Below are positions 21,976 through 33,341 of a stretch of 64,000 bases of DNA, piece after piece (within the stretch, counting starts at the first letter, position 1; every line of letters begins with the position of its first letter). Made by a program: the position numbers and the translations under genes. The DNA is from Lenzites betulinus. Lineage: Eukaryota > Basidiomycota > Agaricomycetes > Polyporales > Polyporaceae. The stretch lies in contig JABYQU010000019.1 of NCBI GenBank assembly GCA_022264855.1, forward strand, positions 372,001 to 436,000, given 5' to 3'. The notes beneath the pieces are model-generated. The model saw only the letters and a program-made list of their open reading frames with translations, had not been told where the DNA came from and did not search any database.

Positions 21976-24332
21976 TCACTCCTCATGGAAGGCGCTTGGT
22001 GGTGCATACAGACTGCTGCTGGCCGAGCGGGACATCCCCTGACGCGGCGGGAGCGTTGACAGGTTTATGTGGGAGCTATTACGGGAGCGCGACAGCAATG
22101 ACGAGACGCTGCCGTTGGACACGATGCTGCTGCCGTCCTGCAGGCGCGGCGACCCAGGCACGAACGCGGTCGCCGTGCCGTTTGGCGCGTCGTGCGGGTG
22201 TGGGACGAGTCCGCCCTGCGTCTTCTGCACGGGGTAGGAGAAGGAGCGGTGTGGAGAGACGCGTGCGGGAGAGTACTGTCCAGAGCCTGAGCGCGCGGAG
22301 GACTCTCGGCTAATAGTGAGGGGGGATGGTCGAGGTGCACGGATGCCGAGCGAGGAGGTGAGGCGATTGAGGGGCGGAAGGAATTGAAGGGAGATGCGGG
22401 AGGGGGAGGGGGAGGGAGGCGGGCCGCCGGTCAAGGACTGGCCTTCTTCCATCATGTATCCTTCGGCGAGGTACGCGCGATCTCGCTTGTTGACGAACCG
22501 CCGGACAGTGCTTCTAATGCGGTGTCGCATTCGGTAGAACACCATGCAGAGTAGTGTGACCGTGCAGACGTAGAACAAGAACGCGATCGGCGAAAAGCCG
22601 AGGGAATGTCGCCTGAGGGAGGATGGCAAGTGATGCGATATCTTGTCCTCGAACGCGTCAAAGTCAATGAATGGCGGGCGGATGGGCTTGACAGGGGACG
22701 TGGACATGTCGGGGATGTTTTCCAGAGGATCGACGATGGGCAGCTGAGCCGCAGACGCCGCGGGGACCTCGCTGCTCGCCTCCTGGACCATCTTCCCCAG
22801 CGTCCAACTGATAGCAATATCTCCGACGGTGTCCATCGACTGAAAGGTGGGTCGCCCGAGGCCCTTGTTCTGTGCCTGAGTCGCGACTTCATTCCCGTCA
22901 GTGGTGACGTTTCCGCCCGCGTCCACGATGCGCGGCATCCCGATGCCCTCGTGCAAGACGTTGACCACCCACGCGGCCTTGAAGCATTGCATCTGTAGCC
23001 GAGGGATCTCTACGTCCAGCCCCCACTTGCCGGTGTCTACGACCACGCCGCCCTCTTCAACCTCGCCGTCTCCGCCCAGGTGACCCTGTTTCCGCGCCGA
23101 CTCGTGATCTTCAAGTACTCGAGGCCAGTCTTGTGAACAGAACTCCGCTGCGGCGCGCTCGTACTGGACGACGTCGTAGGCACCTCCCAGTCCGAAGCTC
23201 TGTTCCGTCGAGTACCAGTACTCCGACACGCCGATAAAGTTCGACGCGTTGAAGTCTATTGGGGGGACGTACACGCCGTTAAACAGACAGTGTGAGTCCG
23301 GACAGGGAGCGTCCTTGTTCAGGAGCGGGAGAGTTTTCTGCAGACACTGCTCGAAGGAGCCCGTGCCGACAAACTTGTGCGCCGTCTTCGCATGTGAGGA
23401 AGCGGTTTCTGGTTGTACGGGTGTATTCGTTAGGACGAGGTCTCTCGGCAGACAAGGATCGTCGATGTGTTCCGGCACGTCGGAGGACAGCGTACGGCTA
23501 GCCTCGTACTCGTTGATCAGTTGGCCAACATAACGTTCCCGCGCCTGGTTCGTCCCATAGCCCAGCCAGGTAGTTACAAACACCTTGTGGTGGATGTTGT
23601 TCCCGTCCAGGAGACGCAGACGGACGTCCATGAGGTTCTGCGCGCGCTCTTGCTCCTGTTTGCTCGGCTCGAACGCGATTTGCGTGGAGGCTCCGCCCAT
23701 ATCCAAGAAGCCATAAGTTAACCGCTCCTCCTCGGACCCCTTGAAACCGTCCATGAGATAGTTGACCGCTATCCAACCAAAGATGCCCTCCTCTTCTCCC
23801 GTGATGATGCGGACGCTGGAACCACACGGGCCGGCGGCGGAGGGATCGTCTATCCTGAAGTTGGAGTGGAACTTCAGGAAGTGGCAGGCATTTTGAAGGA
23901 CTTCCGCTTGTTTCTCTGGGGTGAGGAGGCGCATTCCGGCGGTCGCCAAGAGAAAGAGAGGTGTCTCGGGCTGAAGCGAGGGCGGGATGTATTCCCTCGC
24001 GTGCTCGAGTAATGGTCGGAGGTACTGGTCAATGCCCTCGACATTGTCCGCGAAGGAAGACAAGCCTAGATTATATTGATATGATCTGCCGTGTACGAGA
24101 GCGCGTACTCCAGCTTACCTGGTTCGACCTTTATCGACCATTTGTCTCCGTCCTCCGTGCCTTTGCCAACCTGCGGCAAAACATGTAAAGCGTCACCGTT
24201 CTGCTCTTGGCGCACAGTGCGAGCGTCCTTCCAGCTGTATATCTGAAGACGCGAGCCAGAAGATCCTGCGTCTATGACTATTCCAAAGCGGCGCGAAGAT
24301 AGCCATGGATCAATGACGGTAGGAGGCGGCAT
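21976..24332 (-). CDS. YND1: Golgi apyrase (GDA1/CD39 nucleoside diphosphatase, Ynd1-like)
   Basis: This enzyme hydrolyses nucleoside di- and triphosphates in the Golgi lumen. It turns GDP or UDP released by glycosyltransferases into NMP, which then exchanges for fresh nucleotide sugar. The model has two exons (24332-24119 and 24065-21976) and 767 aa. Apyrase conserved regions are visible in order: VIDAGSSGSR (residues ~19-28), FLLATAGMRLL, GEEEGIFGWIAVNYL, and GFLDMGGASTQIAFE with its nucleotide-binding DMGG. The late WVVNVLHEG segment is also present. A single transmembrane helix near residues 560-582 (IAFLFYVCTVTLLCMVFY) is followed by a basic, Ser/Pro-rich cytosolic tail. That C-terminal membrane anchor fits Ynd1 rather than Gda1, which is anchored at the N-terminus. 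Its start codon is 362 bases from that of ELP3, in divergent orientation. Confidence 0.9.
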
Positions 24333-24694
24333 GAACCAACATCAGCGGACCCAGAATACCCAGCTGTGCAGACGAGAAGCACTATGAACACAAGCGTTAG
24401 AGTAGGTACGGTCGTGAGGTCGTGAGCAGGAAACGTGGCGGTAGCGCAGGAGCTCGTGGCGTTGATAGAGTGAGTGCGAGAAATGCGGATGGATATTCGA
24501 CGCAGCGCACTCACTCAGCGCGATCGGCGCGTTCTTCCCGCGTCCCGCGCCCGGTGGCTGCTCCTTCTCGACTCTGTCTTCGACGCCCATCTCGACTACT
24601 GTGTGCTCAAATTTGTCTCTATTCTTGTTTTGCGTGTAACAGGGGAACATAAAAGTGACTCGCTGTAGTCAAGGGTGTTGGCGCGCTCTTAGAA
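24333..24694. promoter_or_regulatory. Bidirectional promoter between YND1 and ELP3
   Basis: This short spacer lies between two divergent start codons. I see no clear TATA box on either side. The small size suggests shared regulatory sequence. Confidence 0.5.
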
Positions 24695-26973
24695 ATGGTG
24701 CAGAGGACGAAAACTGAGGGTGTGTGCAACGTTTTATACACCCCGGATCAAAAGTGTTTACGAGAATCAGGCCCTTCGCAGGCTGAGCAGCTCTTGCGGG
24801 TCACTTCAGGCATTGCTGCCGAGCTCATCAAGGCGCACGATGCTGGTCAAACCGTGTCTCTCAATGAACTCCGGGCGAAGATGAGCAAGAAGTACGGCTT
24901 TGGCGGCGTCCCGCGGCTGGTGGACATCATCAGTGCGATCCCGGACGACTACAAAAAGGCCTTGTTGCCGAAGCTGAAGGCGCGACCGATTCGTACCGCC
25001 AGTGGAGTGCGTGCAGTACTCCTAGACCTTACGAATATGCTCACCGAGGCATGAAGATTGCAGTAGTAGCGGTGATGTGCAAACCACATCGATGTCCGCA
25101 CATTGCCATGACCGGAAACATCTGCGTGTGCGTAGGACAACTGGTGGTAGCTGATGACCCACTGACCCCGCCTGCAGATATTGTCCAGGAGGTCCCGACT
25201 CAGACTTTGACTACAGTACCCAGAGCTATACTGGGTATGAACCGACAAGCATGAGAGCCATCCGTGCGCGGTACGATCCGTACGAGCAGACCCGAGGGCG
25301 GGTAGAGCAGCTCAAGAGCTTGGGGCATAACGTAGACAAGGTTTGTCGGAATCGCCGCCGCATTGACCGCCCACGGACCCTCATTGCTGCGGACAGGTCG
25401 AATTTATCGTGATGGGGGGCACGTTCATGAGCATGCCGGAAGATTACAGGAACGCCTTCATCGCGCAACTGCACAACGCGCTATCCGGGTACACAGGGCT
25501 GGATGTAGACGAAGCGGTCCGGTAGGTTGTACGCATGTTTTCCTGCCCCCTTCTTACTCAATCTCGGTCTCAGCTATTCTGAATTGAGCAAGTCCAAGGC
25601 GATCGGCATTACGATAGAAACACGGCCAGATTACTGCCTGCGCCCCCATCTGAGGTAAATGCAGCCCTTCCCTGCACTGATCCCGGTGATACTGACAGGA
25701 CCCGTAGTCAGATGCTGCGATATGGCTGTACGCGCCTGGAGATCGGCGTACAGTCGGTGTACGAAGACGTCGCGCGTGATACGAACCGCGGACACACCGT
25801 GCGCGCAGTATCAGAGTCATTCCACTTGGCAAAGGACGCAGGGTTCAAGGTCGTCGCACACATGATGCCGGACCTGCCCAACGTCGGCGTCGAGCGTGAT
25901 CTCGAGCAGTTCAAGGAGTATTTCGAGAACCCCGCGTTCCGCAGCGACGGCCTCAAAATATACCCGACGCTCGTCATTCGGGGGACGGGGCTGTACGAGC
26001 TCTGGCGAACCGGCCGGTACAAGAACTACACGCCCAACGTGCTCGTCGACGTGGTGGCCCGCATTCTGGCGCTGGTGCCGCCCTGGACACGGGTGTACCG
26101 AGTGCAAAGGTGCGCGCGGAAACAAGCTCTATTAATTCGCTTCGGGCTGCGCGGAGACGCTGAGCGAACCGCCCGCTTTTAGAGATATCCCACTTCCGCT
26201 CGTCACGAGCGGGTGCGAGAACTCCGGGAACCTGCGCGAGCTCGCCCTGAACAGGATGAAGGACTTCGGGGCGGAGTGCCGAGATGTGCGCTTCCGCGAA
26301 GTGGGCGTAAGTCGCGTTGTTGCCCCCTCCTCCGTCTCCGCCGCGCGCGCCCGTGCTTATTTGCTTGCCCATTTGCGCCGGCGCCATCTCGATCGCGCTC
26401 GCGGTCTTGCGCACCGCTCTTCCTGTAGATTCATGAGATCCACCACAAGGTCCGACCGGAGTCCGTCGAGCTGCTGCGGCGCGACTACACCGCCAACGGT
26501 GGCTGGGAGACTTTCCTTTCGTACGAGGACCCGGAACGGGATATCCTCATCGGCCTACTCCGGTTGAGGAAATGCTCGGAGGAGGGCACATTCCGTCCGG
26601 AGCTGGTCCGGCGTGAAGAGGGCGGATGCAGCATTGTCCGTGAGTTGCATGTGTACGGTACGGCGGTCCCCGTACACGGGCGGGACCCAACCAAGTTCCA
26701 GCATCAGGTATGCCGTCCAAAATTGTTCAAGCGATGTCTTATTTTGAACTTTACCCCGTAGGGCTTCGGGACGCTCCTCATGGAGGAGGCCGAGAGGATC
26801 GCTAGGGAGGAACATGGCAGTGTGAAGCTGGCGGTAATCTCTGGTACGTACCATACTCACAACGATATTTCTTCTGGTGCTGATTGGTCGACGTAGGCGT
26901 TGGCACCCGAGACTACTACCGCAGGCTGGGCTATGAGCTGGACGGGCCGTATATGAGTAAGTCGCTGTTGTAG
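24695..26973 (+). CDS. ELP3: Elongator complex catalytic subunit Elp3
   Basis: Elp3 catalyses the acetyl-CoA-dependent, radical-SAM step of Elongator that starts cm5/mcm5/ncm5 modification of wobble uridine in cytosolic tRNAs. Ten exons give 571 aa, the usual family length: 24695-25006, 25057-25127, 25178-25340, 25397-25521, 25574-25654, 25708-26109, 26183-26306, 26429-26707, 26762-26843, 26897-26973. The iron-sulfur motif C-x9-C-x2-C (Cys117, 127, 130; [15 protein letters not shown]) spans the exon 2/3 junction. Radical-SAM segments follow ([44 protein letters not shown]). The C-terminal acetyltransferase domain has the acetyl-CoA loop [16 protein letters not shown] and ends [18 protein letters not shown]. 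All catalytic motifs are intact. Confidence 0.95.
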
Positions 26974-27060
26974 AGTACAAACTGATTGCTGTAGTATTAC
27001 ATGTCCGTTCCGTATTGTATCAGTCCAGAATCACGTACGCTCCCGTACCCGCACACATGC

Positions 27061-28290
27061 TCAGCTCGCGTCGTCCGCCTCCCCGTCCCCCAGCACGAAC
27101 GTCTGGAAGTTCGGGAACACGAGCTCGTCCTCGACCGTCTTGCGCACGACGTCCTGGATGAATCGCTCCACGCGCGTGACATTCTTCAGCACATGCTTGT
27201 CCGCCTGCCCAATCTCGCTCTCGATGTCTATCGTGGGCAGCAGCCGCTGCCCAATCGGCAGCGGCTTCCCCGCGCGCGCACCCGCCGACCCCAGCGCGTC
27301 CTCGTCCGCCTCGGTCGGCGTGCCCGCGCTCGACGGCGTCCCGCGCTTCGGGCGCTCGCCGCCGAGCGGGCCGTACGGGTCGAGCTCGTCGACGACGCAC
27401 AGGTGCACGCGGCGGCGCGCGCCCTCGTACGCGACGACGACCTCGCCGTCGAACAGCAGCCCGGTGACCGAGAGCTTGATCGGGAGCGACATGAACATCG
27501 GCGACGGGTAGTTGATGAGCAGCGACGTGGTCAGCGTGATGCGCAGGTTCGCCTGCCAGGTGATGTGCATGTGCAGCTGCAGGTTCGGGTGCTGCGGCGG
27601 GCCCGGCGGCGCTGGGCTGTCTTCTCCTGCTTCTTCGTCTTGCGAGGGCGGGGAGGGGGAGGGGGAGTCTGGGAACTGCGCCGCGCGCGCGCTCTCGAGC
27701 CGCTGCAGGTCCCGGCGCGCCGCTATGGACGGCGGGGGCGCGGCGGACATCGCGGACATCGCAGAGAGGTAGAGCGAGGGCGAGGGGTACGACGGGCGCA
27801 GGTCCGCGAGGCTCGTGATCGCGGGGCTCCAGATGTCGCGCGGGGAGCGCAGGAACGGCGTCGAGTGCAGCATGTCCATGCCCATCCCCGGGCCCATGCC
27901 CATGCCGTAGCGCACGTGCGGCGGGAGGAGGTGGTACGCGGGCCCGTCGTCGGTGCCCTTGCCGCGCACGGCCTTGCGCGAGACCCACTCGAAGTCGTCG
28001 TCGTCGGACAGCTCGCCCGCGGCGGTTGCGGTGGCCGTGGCGGCGTTCGCCCCCCGCGCGCCGTCCGCGTGCTCCTCGTCGTCCTCGTCGTCCTCGAGGA
28101 AGTCGCGGTAGATGTCGCGCATGTCGACGAGCTCGACGTTCGGCGCATTGGTGCCGAAGTCGAAGGAGGCGACCTCGATGGGCCCTATGAAGGAGGGCCG
28201 CGTGGTGGTGGCGAGCTGTCGGTTGATGAGGTCGACGAGCGTTGCGGCCAGAGACGAGTCCAGTCTGTTCCAGTCAAGGTCTATGGACAT
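27061..28290 (-). CDS. MDM12: ERMES subunit Mdm12
   Basis: Mdm12 is the cytosolic SMP-domain subunit of the ER-mitochondria encounter structure. It bridges Mmm1 in the ER and Mdm34 in the outer mitochondrial membrane and transfers phospholipids. It is a single exon of 409 aa. The N-terminus MSIDLDWNRLD and the RPSFIGPIEVASFDFG segment are family hallmarks. The lipid-binding half resumes at LQLHMHITWQANLRITLTTSLLINYPSPMFMSLPIKLSVTGL and runs to the C-terminal helix FIQDVVRKTVEDELVFPNF. An acidic, Pro/Ser-rich insert of about 150 residues between the two halves is long compared with yeast but common in fungi. Its stop codon lies 87 bases from that of ELP3, tail to tail. Confidence 0.93.
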   Translation of the reverse strand: MSIDLDWNRLDSSLAATLVDLINRQLATTTRPSFIGPIEVASFDFGTNAPNVELVDMRDIYRDFLEDDEDDEEHADGARGANAATATATAAGELSDDDDFEWVSRKAVRGKGTDDGPAYHLLPPHVRYGMGMGPGMGMDMLHSTPFLRSPRDIWSPAITSLADLRPSYPSPSLYLSAMSAMSAAPPPSIAARRDLQRLESARAAQFPDSPSPSPPSQDEEAGEDSPAPPGPPQHPNLQLHMHITWQANLRITLTTSLLINYPSPMFMSLPIKLSVTGLLFDGEVVVAYEGARRRVHLCVVDELDPYGPLGGERPKRGTPSSAGTPTEADEDALGSAGARAGKPLPIGQRLLPTIDIESEIGQADKHVLKNVTRVERFIQDVVRKTVEDELVFPNFQTFVLGDGEADDAS

Positions 28291-28752
28291 GGCATGTGCG
28301 ACGGCGGGCGAGGGGAGAAGGAATGTATACTAGCACTCGCAAGTACTTGCTGAAAGTGTGTGGTTGCAGAGGCGCCCATAGCTGTACCTAAGAAAGTCTC
28401 ACCGTGACCGGATCCAGAGACGCCGATCACGAACTCATTCCCGCTGCCCGACGTGCGACGAAAAGCCTTGAGCAAAAAAAGCCGAGGCTTATGCGTATTA
28501 CAGCGAAGCCAAATATCGTAACTACTCTAGGTCTCGTACTATCCTACGCCGAAATACGTCCTAAGCAGACATGGGAGGGAGCGTCGTGCGTAAGGCACCA
28601 GGATAGTTGTGCGAGGAGTGCTCGTGATGATGATGGATGGTGGGGGGTGATGGAAAACAGTTCGAATGTCTACTACGGCAGGCAACGGCTTGGGGGGTAT
28701 ATCATGCATGCCGGCTCAGGAGCTAGACTGGTCATAATAAGCTAGTTGTATA
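28291..28752. other. Intergenic between MDM12 and the transporter gene
   Basis: It holds the MDM12 promoter (minus strand) and the 3' flank of the transporter gene. Nothing else is recognisable. Confidence 0.5.
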
Positions 28753-30438
28753 TTATTGCCGCCGGCCGAGGTTATGTGCGGGGTGCAGCGGCGAGCTCTG
28801 CGGGGGAGGGGGCGTAGGGATGGGGGAGGGCGTCCGCGAGGGGAATGGCGAGCCGTATGGCGCGTTCAGGTAGCGCGTCGTGTCCAGGGTCTGTCCGAAG
28901 TAGGGCTCCTCAGGCTTCTCGGTGCTCGCGCGGCCGAGGGCCGTGGCGAATGCGCGCGGGCTACCGAACGGCGACGCCTTCTTCTTGTCCGGGGGGAATT
29001 GTCCCAGGATGGGCGCATCGGGGCTGATGGGCGTCCCAGGGAAAGAAGGGGGTTGCGACTTGCCGGGCATGACACTCGTGATGGAGACGAGCTCCTTGCC
29101 GGGTGGCTGGTTGTACATCCACGTTGCAACGAGGACGACGCTGGAGCCGATGACGAAGGATGGGGTGATGCAGAACCCGAACAGCGCGACGGAGGCGAGG
29201 AACGACAGCACGATGGATAAGCTGGTCGCAAACCCCTTCAGGATGTTGTCCGAGTATTTGATGACAATAGCCGTGATCAGGCCGCCCAGCACCTGGATGC
29301 TGACCGTTGCCCATGCCCAGCCTCCAAAGTTCCGCAGCAGATTAGCCCAGAGGCCGCCGTGAGCAGGATGGTAGGTGTTGAAGAAGAGGGGGAAGATGGC
29401 GGGGGGAAGTGAAAATAATGATAGCTGGACGTTACGGACCCAGAGATCCGCTTTCGAGTTTTTGAGGACCATCTCGAAGTACACTCCAGCGAGACCGGAG
29501 GTGAAACACGCCGCCGTCACCGCCCCGAAGCCCTTAAGCGGGCTCATGATGTGAATGTGGAGCGGGGCAGAGTCGTGGGCGCTGCCAACCGGGGTGTTGG
29601 CGGGCATGTCCCTGGTACCAATGGTCTGCAGCTGGACAATGGCGACGCCGGCGGCCAGGAAGCAGAGTGAAATCCATTTCGAGGACGAGAGCTTTTTCCG
29701 CAGTAGAGCTACGGAAAATGCGGCCGTGGTGAGGATTTTCATTTGGTAGGTGACCTGGAACGTTGCGACCGGGAGGTTGCTAATCGCCACGAACTGGAGC
29801 GAGTTTTGCACGACGTAGAGGAGGGCCGGGATGGACAGCTTCCAGCAGTCCGGGCTGAAGATCTCCCGGCATACCCTCCTGAGCGCGAACCACCAGCCTG
29901 CGAAGCCAAGGACAGGTGCGTCGGACGCATAGGCAACGCGCAGGAACGCAATGACGAAGGATATTGAGCCTTTGAGCAACTCGTTCAGGAGCACAGCTGT
30001 AGCGGGAGAGTAGGCCTGCGCCGCAGGCGCGGACACCCGAGATTGATGCATGACGATTGACAGAGCAGCATTCTGGACTGCGAGCGTGACCAGACTAGCG
30101 CGAAGTGGTATGAGCACACGGAGGGATGACGAAAGAGGCGAACGGACGTACGAGACATATTTCAACGGCATCCCGCATATTGTAGGCCCACTGTTCTCCG
30201 CACCAACGCCGCTCCCGTGTGCCGACGTGGGCGAGGGCAGGGGAGAAGTGTTGATAGGTGTCAAGACGGGCGTCAGGCGAGGACTTGAGCGCGCCGACGG
30301 GGGCCTCGAGAACGCAGGATCATCGAGCGAGACGGCCGAGGCGTTGCGGACCTTCGGGTATGGACGATGGTAGACGTCTGGCGAGGACGGGGCCGACATG
30401 CCGAGTGCAGCGAGTCTGCGGGTGGGGTGGGCGTCCAT
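28753..30438 (-). CDS. Golgi nucleotide-sugar transporter (UDP-galactose/UDP-GlcNAc type, SLC35A family)
   Basis: This is a multi-spanning membrane antiporter that brings a nucleotide sugar into the Golgi in exchange for NMP. It is a single exon of 561 aa. The start chosen is the ATG of MDAHPTRR; the open frame continues ~100 codons upstream but that part reads as non-coding promoter. After a disordered N-terminus of ~100 residues, the core runs from SLVTLAVQNAALSIVMHQSR to VLVATWMYN with about ten hydrophobic helices. Signatures of the family are YVVQNSLQFVAISNLPVATFQVTYQMKILTTA, LLRKKLSSSKWISL and GGLITAIVIKYSDNILKGFATSLSIV. A Pro/Ser-rich tail of ~120 residues follows. The substrate cannot be fixed from sequence alone. 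It would work with YND1, which makes the NMP counter-substrate. Confidence 0.88.
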   Translation of the reverse strand: MDAHPTRRLAALGMSAPSSPDVYHRPYPKVRNASAVSLDDPAFSRPPSARSSPRLTPVLTPINTSPLPSPTSAHGSGVGAENSGPTICGMPLKYVSYVRSPLSSSLRVLIPLRASLVTLAVQNAALSIVMHQSRVSAPAAQAYSPATAVLLNELLKGSISFVIAFLRVAYASDAPVLGFAGWWFALRRVCREIFSPDCWKLSIPALLYVVQNSLQFVAISNLPVATFQVTYQMKILTTAAFSVALLRKKLSSSKWISLCFLAAGVAIVQLQTIGTRDMPANTPVGSAHDSAPLHIHIMSPLKGFGAVTAACFTSGLAGVYFEMVLKNSKADLWVRNVQLSLFSLPPAIFPLFFNTYHPAHGGLWANLLRNFGGWAWATVSIQVLGGLITAIVIKYSDNILKGFATSLSIVLSFLASVALFGFCITPSFVIGSSVVLVATWMYNQPPGKELVSITSVMPGKSQPPSFPGTPISPDAPILGQFPPDKKKASPFGSPRAFATALGRASTEKPEEPYFGQTLDTTRYLNAPYGSPFPSRTPSPIPTPPPPQSSPLHPAHNLGRRQ

Positions 30439-31579
30439 GGGAGCTCGCTCGCGAAGGTCAGACGTGACGACGAGCCAGAGACGGCAGGGGCCGCAGCGGA
30501 CAGCGAGGGGGCGTCGTGGTGGGCGCGGGGGGTCGTCGTCGTCGTCGTGGACGGTGGAGGAAGCGAAGGGCGCGGGCGACGCACGCACTCGAGCCCGAAC
30601 GAGGGTCCGTTCACAGGCGCTTGCCGCTTCCAGGCGTCGGTTTTCGCCTCCCCAATAGGCGCCCGCCGCACCCCCCTCGCCAATCATCATAATCAATTTT
30701 CCGCGCGGCTCCGATCGTCTAGCACGCGATCTCCACTCGACAAACATGCTGGCATTCTTCTACGACACATACGCAGCACAAAATACACGACCCGTGCTTA
30801 CCGCCGCGCAACACCGCCGTGTACACCGTGCGCAGCTGCGTGGCGCGCCTACGCACACCCAACACCGTCGGCGCCCCGCCCCTCTGCGCGCCAAGTCCGG
30901 AGCTAGCTACTCATCCAGGAACTTTGAATGTCACGATAACTGCAGGAGGCACAATCAGACGATCGTTCACAAATGATTTGATGAACCGGAGGAGGCCTCA
31001 GTCTCGCCTTTCACTCTCCAGCCGCACCCGACGCATGGAAAACGTTGGTGAACCAACCCTTGCAGAACACGTCTGCGACGTCGACAACCGAGCCTGCGGC
31101 CCAATCGCCCACGCGCAGCGGTTCATGCAATGTGGATGCGTTATGTTACCAGGTTTTTCTTCATAGGCCTCCCCGGTTCATCAAGACGGATGCAGATGGA
31201 CTCACAAATAGATGTATTGCCCGAATGTCATACAAGTAGTAGACTACGAAGCAGAATGTAGATGATCCCCAGGTGATCCTGCGTCCTAGCCTCTCAACCA
31301 GAGGGAGAAGCAATCAGCATAGATTGTTTTTGAGACATCTGCTTTCTTCTTCGACGCTTGTCTGGGCCGTCCAACCTACAGAGAAGCAACGCCCGCGAGG
31401 GCAAGCAAAGGACAGGACAGCAATTTGACGTCGTGGTTTGGAGAACGGTCGACGCGCGCGCGTCGCTTTATATACCGCGCCGAGAATTTTCGATCGGAGT
31501 CCCAAAACATCCGCTGGCTTCTCTTCGGCGCTAACGGTAAGTCACTTGCTAGCGCACAAGTTTCGGAAAGCTGGTCTTC
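30439..31579. promoter_or_regulatory. Divergent intergenic region, transporter / MRP51
   Basis: This 1.1 kb spacer separates two divergent start codons. On the plus strand a TATATA sequence lies about 110 bases before the MRP51 ATG (near 31470). No other gene is supported. Confidence 0.4.
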
Positions 31580-32710
31580 ATGGCTACTCCGCCTCCCTCT
31601 CAGTTCGCCGCCCTCCTACGGCGGTCGAAATTCGCGACTTTCGACCCTCATATCGGCCAAGTCTACACTGCGTACGATGGCCACGCTGCGCGCGGAAACT
31701 TTGGCTTGAAGCGACCGCTTGCCCTTCGCCGGAGGAACGCACACATCACCGTCCGGGATATCGACTCGCGAGAGCAGCAGACGGTATGGCACAGTGCGGA
31801 GCAGCAGAACAGGTGGATCAAGATGTGGGACGAGACAGGAGCCACGCCAACGACGCACAAAACTCAAAGTCCATGGCTGGAGAGGCTGGGGTGGACGGGC
31901 GAGTTCGAGTTCACGATGGACTCCGACCTTATAGAGAAGCCGAAGGACACCGAGAGCGCGGAGGCGGATGAGCAGGTGGTGAAGAAGACCTTGGCCACGC
32001 GCAACCTCGAGTCCATGTCGGACAAGGAGTTCGACTGGTACCTCGAACACGTTAGGACGCTCCGGCCTGCCTTCCGCGAATACCTCGAGAAGCACGGTGC
32101 ACCCAAATACAGGGGAGACTCCCTTCTGGTGCGGTCTCTGAAGGATTCGAACCACGACTTCCGGGACTTCCTCGCACACAGGGAGTACCAGGAGTACCAT
32201 AGCCCACGTCCTCGTAACATCGAACAACGCCCACACCGCTACGCGGGTCTGAGCTACGCGCGCGGTACCCATCTCCAAAACGAGCTCATCCTCAAACCTC
32301 ACATTGGCCGAGTGCTCACGGAGGAGTTGGACAAGGGCAACCACATCGTCGCGACGGCCGGGATCACTGCGAAGATGCCCATTGGCGACCGTGGTACCGA
32401 TACGGCCCCCGTCACCACATTCCGCGTCACCCAGGTCACCCTGGACTCCGCACCGGCCACTGTCGGCGCCATCCCGGAGGGCCTCGAGGGCGCAAAGCTG
32501 TCCGTCAAAGTGAGGGTCGACTCGGACGAAACACGACACACAAAGGAGAACCCCTACCCTCCCGGGTCGAAGGAATACATCACGCACGTCGCCGCCATCT
32601 CACGCCCGGTGGGTATGCACATGCACACACCTAAGAAGGCCAGCTTCGATGCCCCCCTGACCAAAACGGTGGCCGCAACGAATCTCCTCGGCGCGTTGCG
32701 GGGTATGTAG
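31580..32710 (+). CDS. MRP51: Mitochondrial small-subunit ribosomal protein Mrp51
   Basis: Mrp51 (bS1m) belongs to the mitochondrial small ribosomal subunit, near the mRNA channel, and in yeast supports translation through 5' leaders. It is a single exon of 376 aa, close to the family length. The N-terminal signature FAALLRRSKFATFDPHIGQVYTA and the block ARGNFGLKRPLALRRRNAHITVRDIDSREQQTVW are diagnostic. The central GGLSYARGT-type motif of the family appears as YAGLSYARGTHLQNEL. The N-terminus is basic with few acidic residues, in line with mitochondrial import. Confidence 0.88.
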   Translation: MATPPPSQFAALLRRSKFATFDPHIGQVYTAYDGHAARGNFGLKRPLALRRRNAHITVRDIDSREQQTVWHSAEQQNRWIKMWDETGATPTTHKTQSPWLERLGWTGEFEFTMDSDLIEKPKDTESAEADEQVVKKTLATRNLESMSDKEFDWYLEHVRTLRPAFREYLEKHGAPKYRGDSLLVRSLKDSNHDFRDFLAHREYQEYHSPRPRNIEQRPHRYAGLSYARGTHLQNELILKPHIGRVLTEELDKGNHIVATAGITAKMPIGDRGTDTAPVTTFRVTQVTLDSAPATVGAIPEGLEGAKLSVKVRVDSDETRHTKENPYPPGSKEYITHVAAISRPVGMHMHTPKKASFDAPLTKTVAATNLLGALRGM

Positions 32711-33341
32711 AGGGTCGCAGTTATAGTAGATGCTATGCCCTAGGGCTTTCATAATTCCACAAGCCGTCGTAATGCTTCCACTACGTTCCCGTTTGCTTCA
32801 GCGAGGACCTTTTCTGCCTGAGTGCGCGGGATCTCGAACTCCTGGACCTAGACTAGGCTATAGACGTCGGGTTTGGAAAAGGTGTAAATGCACGTACGAG
32901 TAGATCGATGTCCTCCGCTTTGTAGGAGCTGGACGGGGCCTTCGGGGGTTTGGGGTAAGGCTTGTCGAGTCGAAGAGTACGACAAGCCTCCTCTAGCTTG
33001 CCCTTGGAATATGAATGGCCATCCAAGAACTACATGCGGGGAGCCCAGGTAAACATTCGAGCCAGAATACATTCCTAGGGGAAGACACTGTACGTACGTT
33101 GGCAATGACTTCTGGTTCTGGTCGACCGTTGCTCCGTATACCAGCCATCGGGGATGCAGCAAGTTGAGTAGACGCCCAACTTTACGGCGGAGGTCGTGCA
33201 AGGCACGTGGAAGATAACCATGTGGCGCCCACGTGGAATATCTCATCCCGACTAAGCAGACCACAGAACGGACTCGCGCTCGTCCTGCTTGTTTCCTGCT
33301 TCTCATTCCATACTTCTGTTCCTCCTTTCTGCCTGCTTATC
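32711..33341. other. Intergenic between MRP51 and UPF1
   Basis: This region is AT-richer than its surroundings. It should hold the MRP51 3' UTR and the UPF1 promoter. The UPF1 frame is open upstream to about 33207 but the residues there do not look coding. Confidence 0.5.

Noticed and set aside
27001..28353. 450-codon plus-strand frame
   Set aside because: It is the antisense shadow of MDM12, whose conserved motifs are on the minus strand.
31616..32587. 323-codon minus-strand frame
   Set aside because: Antisense shadow of MRP51.
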